Assembly: GCF_002157685.2 (NCBI RefSeq)
Contig: NZ_AP026738.1
Location: forward strand, 1,116,001 to 1,180,000
Direction of reading: 5' to 3'
DNA from: Comamonas thiooxydans
GTDB taxonomy: Bacteria; Pseudomonadota; Gammaproteobacteria; Burkholderiales; Burkholderiaceae_C
Length of the DNA: 64,000 nucleotides
Below are positions 56,307-64,000 of the stretch, piece after piece; positions within the stretch are counted from its first letter, which is position 1; the number at the start of each line of letters is the position of its first letter. The translations under genes and the position numbers were made by a program. The notes below the pieces were generated by a model that was given only the letters and a program-made list of their open reading frames with translations, searched no databases and had not been told where the DNA came from.

Positions 56307-57611
56307 ATGAGAGTTCCCAACCATCCGATGTCCGACAGTGAGCCTTCCGAGTTGCCAGTTATGGCTTCGGGAGCGCCACTCTTGCACCGCAGCCGTTGCT
56401 GGGGTCAGGCTTGCCTGCTGGCAGCTGCGCTGGCGCTGGGCGGCACTGCCTTGCCAGCTGTGGCCAAAGGCAAGACCCCGGCCAAGTCCAGTGCGGCCGC
56501 GCCAGCCAAATCGTCCAAGTCCACCAAGAGCACGACTGCAGGTGCTGCCAAATCTTCATCGGCCAAGTCCGCCGGCAAGGCCGGTAAAAAAGGGCGCACC
56601 GGCCGCAACGCAGCGGTCGCTGGTGCTGCGGCAGCAGGTGCGGCAGCGGCAGCTCCGCTGGGTCGTGAGCATTGGACGCCGGAGGCCAGGAACAATCAGG
56701 CCGAAGATGCCAAGGAGCTGGCCTCCATGCGTGCGGCAGCACAGACGGGCGACGCCAAGGCCCAGTATCTGCTGGGCTCGCGCTACCGTTTTGGCAAAGG
56801 AGTGAATCAGGACCTGGCACAGGCCGTGCACTGGTATCGCCAGTCGGCTGACCAGGGCTATGCGCCCGCGCAGTCCGACCTGGGAGTGCTCTACGCCAAC
56901 GGGCGGGGCGTGACTCTGGACGAAGTGCAGGCCGTGAACTGGTACCGCAAGGCGGCAGAGCAGGGCGACGGCATCGCCCAGAACAATCTGGGTCTGATGT
57001 ATGCCGAGGGCCGCGGCGTGGCGGCCGATGATGCGCAGGCCGTGCAATGGTTCGAGCGTTCGGCCAAGGGCGGCGAGGCCGCGGGTCAGTACAGCCTCGG
57101 TGTGATGCTCTCCGGCGGCCGGGGCGTCAAGGAGGATGGTCGGGCCGCCCTGCAATGGTTTGAACAGGCGGCCGAGAAAGGCCATGCCGACGCCCAGTAC
57201 AACACCGGCATGATCTATGCCGTAGGTGCGCTGGTGCCGCAGGATCTGACGCGCGCGGCGCGGTGGCTGGAGAAGTCCGCCGGTCAAGGCAATGCGGCGG
57301 CTCAGTCGTCTCTGGGCTTTCTCTATGCCAACGGCCAGGGCGTGCCGCAGGATGCAGGCCAGGCGGCACGCTGGTTCGATCGCGCCGCCAAGCAGGGCTA
57401 CACCCTGGCGCAGTCGAACCTGGCCGCCATGTATGTCAGCGGTCAGGGCGTGCAGAAAGACATGGGCAAGGCCTATTTCTGGCTGGCTATCGCCCATGCC
57501 AAGGATCCCTCGCTGCAAAGCCGCATGCAGACGGCCGAGCAGGCATTGAGCCCCGCAGAGCGGCTGAGGGTCCAGCGCGAGGTGCGTAACTGGAAGCCGG
57601 GCAAGGAATGA
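56307..57611 (+). CDS. Sel1-repeat (SLR/TPR-like) exported protein
   Basis: This 434-residue protein has a hydrophobic signal-like stretch at about residues 30-52 (ACLLAAALALGGTALPAVA), a Lys/Ser/Ala-rich linker up to residue 110, and then about seven Sel1 repeats of 36 residues (pattern A..WYRKAAEQGDGIAQNNLGLMYAEGRGV), which form a superhelix for protein binding. Such proteins are often periplasmic adaptors; the partner is unknown. The start could also be the Met at 56328. It is convergent with dnaJ. Confidence 0.87.
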   Translation: MRVPNHPMSDSEPSELPVMASGAPLLHRSRCWGQACLLAAALALGGTALPAVAKGKTPAKSSAAAPAKSSKSTKSTTAGAAKSSSAKSAGKAGKKGRTGRNAAVAGAAAAGAAAAAPLGREHWTPEARNNQAEDAKELASMRAAAQTGDAKAQYLLGSRYRFGKGVNQDLAQAVHWYRQSADQGYAPAQSDLGVLYANGRGVTLDEVQAVNWYRKAAEQGDGIAQNNLGLMYAEGRGVAADDAQAVQWFERSAKGGEAAGQYSLGVMLSGGRGVKEDGRAALQWFEQAAEKGHADAQYNTGMIYAVGALVPQDLTRAARWLEKSAGQGNAAAQSSLGFLYANGQGVPQDAGQAARWFDRAAKQGYTLAQSNLAAMYVSGQGVQKDMGKAYFWLAIAHAKDPSLQSRMQTAEQALSPAERLRVQREVRNWKPGKE

Positions 57612-57626
57612 TGGGCTGCCCATGAA

Positions 57627-57658
57627 AAAAGCCCATCAGGCATGACCGATGGGCTTTT
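57627..57658. terminator. Bidirectional terminator between the Sel1 gene and dnaJ
   Basis: AAAAGCCCATC (57627-57637) and GATGGGCTTTT (57648-57658) form a perfect 11-bp stem with a 10-base loop. Confidence 0.92.
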
Positions 57659-57676
57659 GGGGGTGAGCGTCAGGGC

Positions 57677-58807
57677 TTAGCTGAAGAAGCTCTTCAGACG
57701 GTCCGTCCAGCTCTCGCCGCTGGGCGAATGCTTGGAGCCACCCTTCTTGAGCGATTCGTCCAGATCCTTGAGCAGCTTGCGCTGGTACTCGGTGAGCTTG
57801 ACCGGAGTCTCCACCACGATGTGGCAGTACAGATCACCGGGGTAGCTGGAGCGAATGCCCTTGATGCCCTTGCCGCGCAGGCGGAACTGCTTGCCGGCTT
57901 GCGTGCCTTCAGGGATGTCGATCGCCGCCTTGCCTTGCAGTGTGGGCACTTCGATCTCGCCACCCAGGGCGGCGGTGATGAAGCTCACGGGAACATTGCA
58001 GTGCAGATCGTCGCCGTCGCGCTCGAAGATGTCGTGGTCCTTGACGCGAATCTCGATATAGAGGTCGCCTGCCGGGCCGCCATTGGTGCCGGGTTCTCCA
58101 TTGCCGGCCGAGCGGATGCGCATGCCGTCGTCGATGCCGGCAGGAATTTTCACTTCCAGCGTCTTCTGGCGCTTGACCTTGCCCTGGCCGCCGCAGGACG
58201 TGCAGGGCTCGGGGATGATCTTGCCCGTGCCGCGGCAGTGCGGGCAGGTCTGTTGCACGCTGAAGAAGCCCTGGCGCATCTGTACCGTGCCCATGCCGTT
58301 GCAGGTGGTGCAGGTCTTGGTGCTGGTGCCGGGCTTGGCGCCGCTGCCGCTACAGGTGTCGCAGCTGTCCCAGCTTGGAATGCGGATCTGGGCATCCTTG
58401 CCCTTGGCAGCCTCTTCCAGGGTGATTTCCATGGAATAGCTGAGGTCGTTGCCGCGGTAGACCTGACGGCCGCCGCGACCGCCGCGGCCGCCGCCGTTGA
58501 ACATATCGCCAAAGATGTCGCCAAAGGCCTCGGCAAAGCCGCCAAAGCCCTCGCCGCCGCCCATGCCGCGATTGGGGTCCACGCCGGCATGGCCGTACTG
58601 GTCGTAGGCCGCACGCTTTTGGCTGTCGGAAAGCATCTCGTAGGCCTCTTTGACCTCCTTGAACTTTTCCTCGGCTTCCTTGGCCTTCTCGCCCTGATTG
58701 CGGTCAGGGTGGAACTTCATCGCCAGCTTGCGATAGGCCTTCTTGATGTCATCGTCCGAGGCGCTTTTGGCAACGCCCAGAACTTCATAGTAGTCACGTT
58801 TGGACAT
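57677..58807 (-). CDS. dnaJ: Chaperone DnaJ
   Basis: This 376-residue co-chaperone stimulates DnaK ATPase. It has the J-domain with HPD ([12 protein letters not shown]), a Gly-rich region, four zinc-binding CxxCxGxG repeats ([32 protein letters not shown]) and the C-terminal substrate domains. It lies 100 bases after dnaK in the usual order. Confidence 0.98.
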   Translation of the reverse strand: MSKRDYYEVLGVAKSASDDDIKKAYRKLAMKFHPDRNQGEKAKEAEEKFKEVKEAYEMLSDSQKRAAYDQYGHAGVDPNRGMGGGEGFGGFAEAFGDIFGDMFNGGGRGGRGGRQVYRGNDLSYSMEITLEEAAKGKDAQIRIPSWDSCDTCSGSGAKPGTSTKTCTTCNGMGTVQMRQGFFSVQQTCPHCRGTGKIIPEPCTSCGGQGKVKRQKTLEVKIPAGIDDGMRIRSAGNGEPGTNGGPAGDLYIEIRVKDHDIFERDGDDLHCNVPVSFITAALGGEIEVPTLQGKAAIDIPEGTQAGKQFRLRGKGIKGIRSSYPGDLYCHIVVETPVKLTEYQRKLLKDLDESLKKGGSKHSPSGESWTDRLKSFFS

Positions 58808-58907
58808 GTGAGTTTTCGGTCGGATGGAACAGGAACGCCGCGCCAGCTCCTGGGAGCCCGGCGCGGCGGCAAGCGGTCAATGGTTTGAGGCCAGGACCTG
58901 CCCGCGC

Positions 58908-60851
<1,944 letters not shown>

Positions 60852-60893
60852 AATTCTCTCCGTAATCTGTTGAATGTTTGCTTGATTCGTCAC

Positions 60894-60919
60894 TTGTGGG
60901 CGTAGTGGCCGGCTTCAAG
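60894..60919 (-). promoter_or_regulatory. Candidate sigma-32 promoter of dnaK
   Basis: On - CTTGAAG (60919-60913) is followed after 12-13 bases by CCCACAAG, a fair match to the heat-shock pattern CTTGAAA-N13-CCCATNT. Confidence 0.5.
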
Positions 60920-60975
60920 AGCCGTCACTCACATTTTTTTGCCCTGACGGTGGTTTTTTGGGGTGTCTGGCCGGC

Positions 60976-61521
60976 TCAGCCCTGGGCCACGGTCACCAGC
61001 GCGGGGCGCAGGATACGGTCGGCGATCACATAGCCCTTTTGCAGCACGGCAACCACGGTGTTGGCGGGCTGGTCGGCGGGAACCATGGAGATGGCCTGGT
61101 GGTGGTGAGGGTCGAACTTCTCGCCCGCAGCGGGATTGATGGCGAGCACCTTGTTGCGCTCCAGGGCCGAATTCAGCTGGCGCAGCGTGGCGTCCGAGCC
61201 TTCGCGCAGCTGCTCGGGCGTGGCGTTCTGGATGGACAGGGCCGCGTCCAGGCTGTCGATCACGGGCAGCAGGCTTTCTGCAAAGCTCTCGATGCCGAAC
61301 TTGCGTGCCTTGGCGACCTCTTCTTCGGCGCGGCGGCGCATGTTTTCGGCGTCGGCCTTGGCACGCAGGTATTGGTCGGCCAGATCGGCGCTCTTGGCCT
61401 TGAGTTCTTCCAGCTCGGCCTGCAGACGTCCCAGTTCGTCCGACGCATTGGCTGCCAGGGCCGCTTCCAGTTCCTCGGGGCTGGCGTCGTTGATGGTGTT
61501 GGGGTTGTGGTTCTCGGTCAT
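60976..61521 (-). CDS. grpE: Nucleotide exchange factor GrpE
   Basis: This 181-residue protein releases ADP from DnaK. It has an acidic N-terminal stretch, a long coiled-coil (about residues 25-90, [20 protein letters not shown]) and the C-terminal beta domain with [19 protein letters not shown] at its end. grpE-dnaK-dnaJ is the standard order. Confidence 0.97.
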   Translation of the reverse strand: MTENHNPNTINDASPEELEAALAANASDELGRLQAELEELKAKSADLADQYLRAKADAENMRRRAEEEVAKARKFGIESFAESLLPVIDSLDAALSIQNATPEQLREGSDATLRQLNSALERNKVLAINPAAGEKFDPHHHQAISMVPADQPANTVVAVLQKGYVIADRILRPALVTVAQG

Positions 61522-61563
61522 AGGTGGTGAAGGTTTCTCAAAACTTAAGACAATCTGTCTGCC

Positions 61564-61591
61564 AGATGCGCTCCGCCAGGTCTATTTCAAG
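61564..61591 (-). promoter_or_regulatory. Sigma-32 (heat-shock) promoter of grpE
   Basis: On - CTTGAAA (61591-61585) is a perfect -35 element; after 14 bases CGCATCT (61570-61564) matches the -10 pattern. It lies 43 bases before the grpE start. Confidence 0.75.
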
Positions 61592-61740
61592 ACCCGTGCC
61601 GCCCGACAAAGGGCGGCGGGCGCAGCGACTGGGCTGAGCCTGCAGGATTTACGGGGCATTTCAGGAGAGTGAGCACTTGTGATTTCAGCGCCTCTCGCCT
61701 TGATTGACCAATGGTAATCGCAGGTTTATAGGCCCCAGAG

Positions 61741-61770
61741 TGTACAGATAGTCTGCCACTCGGCTAGAAT
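61741..61770 (+). promoter_or_regulatory. Candidate promoter of the rpsF operon
   Basis: TGTACA (61741-61746), 18 bases and TAGAAT (61765-61770). The -10 context CGGCTAGAATC is shared with the acpP upstream region. Confidence 0.45.
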
Positions 61771-61835
61771 CTCACGTTTTGCCTTGCCGCACCGCTACAG
61801 ACGCAGTGGGCGGCGTTTACCCAAAAGGAGTCGTT

Positions 61836-62198
61836 ATGCGTCATTACGAAATCATTTTGTTGATCCATCCGGATCAAAGCGAACAAGTTCCCGCGATGCT
61901 GGAGCGCTACAAGGGCATGATTGCTGCTGGTGGCGGCAAGGTGCACCGCGAAGAAGATTGGGGCCGTCGTCAGCTGGCTTACATGATCAACAAGCTCGCT
62001 AAGGCTCACTACCTGTGCCTGAACATCGAAGCCGACCAGGCTGTGATGGCTGAACTGGAACACGCCTTCAAGTTCAATGATGCCGTGCTGCGTCACCTGA
62101 CTGTGCAGAAGAAGAAGGCTGATACAGCTGCTTCCGCCATGATGAAGAGCGTTGAGCGCGAAGAAGCCCGCAAGGCCAACCAGGCTGAGCACGCTTAA
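61836..62198 (+). CDS. rpsF: 30S ribosomal protein S6
   Basis: This 120-residue protein binds S18 in the 30S subunit. The start [20 protein letters not shown] is diagnostic, with a strong AAAAGGAG ribosome site. It is followed by priB, rpsR and rplI, the usual operon in betaproteobacteria. Confidence 0.98.
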   Translation: MRHYEIILLIHPDQSEQVPAMLERYKGMIAAGGGKVHREEDWGRRQLAYMINKLAKAHYLCLNIEADQAVMAELEHAFKFNDAVLRHLTVQKKKADTAASAMMKSVEREEARKANQAEHA

Positions 62199-62218
62199 TA
62201 GCATCAGACACTGAAGGA

Positions 62219-62509
62219 GTGGAAAACCGCGTTGTATTGACGGGCCTTCTCGCAGAGCAAGCTGCTTTGCGCTACACGCCCGCCGGATTGCCGGCCCTGG
62301 ATTTGCGGATTGAACACAGTTCGCAGCAACAAGAGCTGGGCAATGCGCGCAACGTGAATGCATCTGTCAAGGCTGTTGCCTTTGGCGCCCTGGCTGAAAA
62401 GCTGGCCCGCCAAGCACCCGGTAGCCAATGGACCTTTCAAGGTTTTCTGGCCACGCCGCGCAATAGCAAGATGCTGGTTTTACACATTCAGGATATTCAA
62501 CAAAATTAA
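62219..62509 (+). CDS. priB: Primosomal replication protein PriB
   Basis: This 96-residue single-stranded DNA-binding protein has an OB-fold typical of PriB (NRVVLTGLLAEQA, WTFQGFLA, LVLHIQDIQ) and takes part in replication restart. The start is GTG at 62219. The Shine-Dalgarno-like AAGGAG overlaps the start codon itself, which is unusual spacing, so initiation probably depends on coupling from rpsF 20 bases upstream. Confidence 0.93.
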   Translation: MENRVVLTGLLAEQAALRYTPAGLPALDLRIEHSSQQQELGNARNVNASVKAVAFGALAEKLARQAPGSQWTFQGFLATPRNSKMLVLHIQDIQQN

Positions 62510-62527
62510 TTTTCAAGAGGTCCAGCA

Positions 62528-62809
62528 ATGGCCACGTTCAAGAAATTCAACAAGGACAAGCGTCCTAAGCGCAACACCCAGTCGCTGCTGTTCAAGCGCA
62601 AGCGTTTCTGCCGCTTCACAGTCGCCGGCGTCGAAGAAATCGACTACAAGGATGTCGACACCCTGCGTGACTTCATCGCCGAAAACGGCAAGATTGTGCC
62701 CGCACGCCTGACCGGCACGCGCGCCATCTACCAGCGTCAGCTGAACACAGCCATCAAGCGCGCTCGCTTCCTGGCTATGCTGCCCTACTCTGACCAGCAC
62801 AAGATCTAA
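62528..62809 (+). CDS. rpsR: 30S ribosomal protein S18
   Basis: This 93-residue basic protein pairs with S6. [20 protein letters not shown] and [20 protein letters not shown] are typical. The ribosome site AAGAGGTCC precedes the start, and the N-terminus ([18 protein letters not shown]) is longer than in E. coli. Confidence 0.98.
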   Translation: MATFKKFNKDKRPKRNTQSLLFKRKRFCRFTVAGVEEIDYKDVDTLRDFIAENGKIVPARLTGTRAIYQRQLNTAIKRARFLAMLPYSDQHKI

Positions 62810-62820
62810 GGAGCAAGACT

Positions 62821-63273
62821 ATGCAAATCATTCTGCTCGAAAAGGTTGTGAACCTGGGTAACCTGGGCGATATCGTCAAGGTCAAGGACGGTTACGCTCG
62901 TAACTTCCTGATCCCCTCCGGCGCTGCACGTCGTGCAACAGCTGCTGCCAAGGCTGAATTCGAAGCCAAGCGCGCTGAGCTGGAAAAGGCTGCTGCCGAG
63001 AAGCTGGCTGCCGCTCAAGAACTGAGCGAAAAGCTGAATGGCGTCAATGTGAAGATCACTCAGAAGGCTGGCGTTGACGGCCGTCTGTTTGGTTCCATCA
63101 CCAACGCCGACATCGCTGAAGAACTGGTCAAGGCCGGTTTCGCAGTGAACAAGTCGCAAGTGCGCATGCCCAACGGCCCCATCAAGACCGTTGGCGACGC
63201 CACTGTGGTGGTGGCTCTGCACACCGACGTGGCTGCAGAAGTGGCTGTCTCCGTGTACGGCGACCACTCCTAA
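62821..63273 (+). CDS. rplI: 50S ribosomal protein L9
   Basis: This 150-residue protein binds 23S rRNA at the base of the L1 stalk. The start [20 protein letters not shown], the long central helix ([20 protein letters not shown]) and the C-terminal domain are complete. A terminator follows. Confidence 0.98.
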   Translation: MQIILLEKVVNLGNLGDIVKVKDGYARNFLIPSGAARRATAAAKAEFEAKRAELEKAAAEKLAAAQELSEKLNGVNVKITQKAGVDGRLFGSITNADIAEELVKAGFAVNKSQVRMPNGPIKTVGDATVVVALHTDVAAEVAVSVYGDHS

Positions 63274-63296
63274 TTCAGGCACTGTTCTGAATTGGC

Positions 63297-63322
63297 AAAA
63301 AGCCGCCTTCGGGCGGTTTTTT
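63297..63322 (+). terminator. Intrinsic terminator of the rpsF-rplI operon
   Basis: CCGCC/GGCGG around a TTCG tetraloop (63303-63316) with an A-run before and six T after. Confidence 0.93.
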
Positions 63323-63423
63323 GTTTTCCGGTAATTGTTTGTCTCGCCAGCGTTTTTCTCGTCACCCGCCGTGACGTCGCCACCGCCTCCCGCTACGATG
63401 GAGGACTTGTCTCTAGGAGTCTC

Positions 63424-64000
63424 ATGTCGTCAGTAATGCCCCCGCTTGATCTGCAAGATGATGCATTCGCCCCGGTTCCGCCTGCAGACCAGCAGGTGGC
63501 GCAACTGCGTGTGCCGCCGCACTCCATGGAGTCGGAATCTTCGGTGCTCGGCGGTCTGCTGCTGGACAACAATGCCTGGGAGCGCGTGGGTGACCTGCTC
63601 GGCGACGGCGACTTCTATCGGCACGAGCACAAGCTGATCTACGAAGCCATCGGCAAGCTGATCAATGCCAGCAAGCCGGCCGACGTGATCACGGTCTACG
63701 AGCATCTGCAGGGCATGGGCAAGGCCGAGGAAGTCGGCGGCCTGATGTACCTGAACCAGCTGGCGCAGTATGTGCCCAGTGCCAGCAATATCCGCCGCTA
63801 TGCGGAAATCGTGCGTGAGCGCGCCATCTTGCGCAAGCTGGTCACGGCCAGCGACGACATCGCGACCAATGCCTTCAATCCTCAGGGCAAGACGGTGGAG
63901 CGCATCCTCGACGAAGCCGAGCAGAAGATCATGGCGATCGGCGAGGAGGGCGCGCGCAACAAACAGGGTTTCCAGTCGCTGGACACGCTGGTAGTGGATC
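63424..64000 (+). CDS. dnaB: Replicative DNA helicase DnaB, partial (cut by window end)
   Basis: The frame is open from the ATG at 63424 to the window edge, giving 192 residues. It holds the N-terminal domain of DnaB (SMESESSVLGGLLLDNNAWE, FYRHEHKLIYEAI, PADVITVYEHL, GLMYLNQLA) and the start of the linker (RILDEAEQKIMAIGEEG). The ATPase domain lies outside the window. A Met four codons on (63436) is an alternative start. The rplI-dnaB order is common. Confidence 0.95.
   Translation, partial: MSSVMPPLDLQDDAFAPVPPADQQVAQLRVPPHSMESESSVLGGLLLDNNAWERVGDLLGDGDFYRHEHKLIYEAIGKLINASKPADVITVYEHLQGMGKAEEVGGLMYLNQLAQYVPSASNIRRYAEIVRERAILRKLVTASDDIATNAFNPQGKTVERILDEAEQKIMAIGEEGARNKQGFQSLDTLVVD

Larger units (their letters stand above)
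61522..61835. other. Divergent region between grpE and rpsF
   Basis: No gene is seen in these 314 bases. They hold the heat-shock promoter of grpE (-), the candidate promoter of rpsF (+) and a GC-rich hairpin GCCGCCC..GGGCGGC near 61598-61619. Confidence 0.5.

Overview
The window is a 64 kb piece of a high-GC betaproteobacterial chromosome. Family Comamonadaceae, and within it Comamonas or a close relative, fits best. The grounds are the gene order (rluC-gph-Rieske-sppA; yceD-rpmF-plsX-fabHDG-acpP-fabF-rpoE-rseA-mucD-lepA-lepB-rnc-era-recO-pdxJ-acpS-nagZ; leuC-leuD-leuB-asd-fimV-truA-trpF-trpB-trpA-accD), the protein sequences, and short intergenic repeats with the core AGCGCT..AGCTAT. This assignment is an inference from memory, not a database result. 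No rRNA, tRNA, CRISPR array or prophage was seen.

Layout. (1) 0.1-4.8 kb: rRNA modification, a HAD phosphatase, a Rieske protein and an S49 peptidase on +, converging on a tetrapyrrole-methylase-type methyltransferase and a Maf/YceF pyrophosphatase on -. (2) 4.8-24 kb: one long + strand block for fatty-acid and phospholipid synthesis, the sigma-E envelope stress cassette (rpoE, rseA, mucD, with no visible rseB), LepA, signal peptidase, RNase III, Era, RecO, PdxJ, AcpS and NagZ. Many of these genes overlap by 1-4 bases and are probably translationally coupled. (3) 24-33.6 kb: an SbmA/YddA-like ABC protein, a phosphofructokinase with a mixed active-site signature, two unrecognised small genes, PurT, an MscS channel, a REC-GGDEF diguanylate cyclase, an unrecognised membrane protein and a YafJ-type amidotransferase. 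(4) 33.7-40.1 kb: the only accessory region. A decayed, diverged lysS copy lacking about 314 internal codons, a beheaded LysR gene, an AT-richer divergent LysR/MFS pair and an internally deleted IS5-family element lie before the intact lysS. (5) 40.3-42.7 kb: LON-domain protein, YggT and accD. (6) 42.8-56 kb: a - strand amino-acid biosynthesis run from a LysR gene and leuC through to trpA, including an entericidin-like lipoprotein gene of 41 codons between leuC and leuD, and a trpF gene that reads 76 bases into trpB. (7) 56.3-61.5 kb: a Sel1-repeat protein, then grpE-dnaK-dnaJ on - with good sigma-32-type promoters. (8) 61.8-64 kb: rpsF-priB-rpsR-rplI on +, then the start of dnaB, cut by the window end.

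Most of the window is core housekeeping sequence, and I see no clear novel multi-gene system. The points most worth a second look are the lysS replacement or duplication locus, a candidate small RNA or attenuator before lepA, the trpF/trpB overlap, the regulatory palindromes before plsX, asd and the leu-linked LysR gene, a perfect hairpin between rseA and mucD where rseB would be expected, and the dispersed repeat families.
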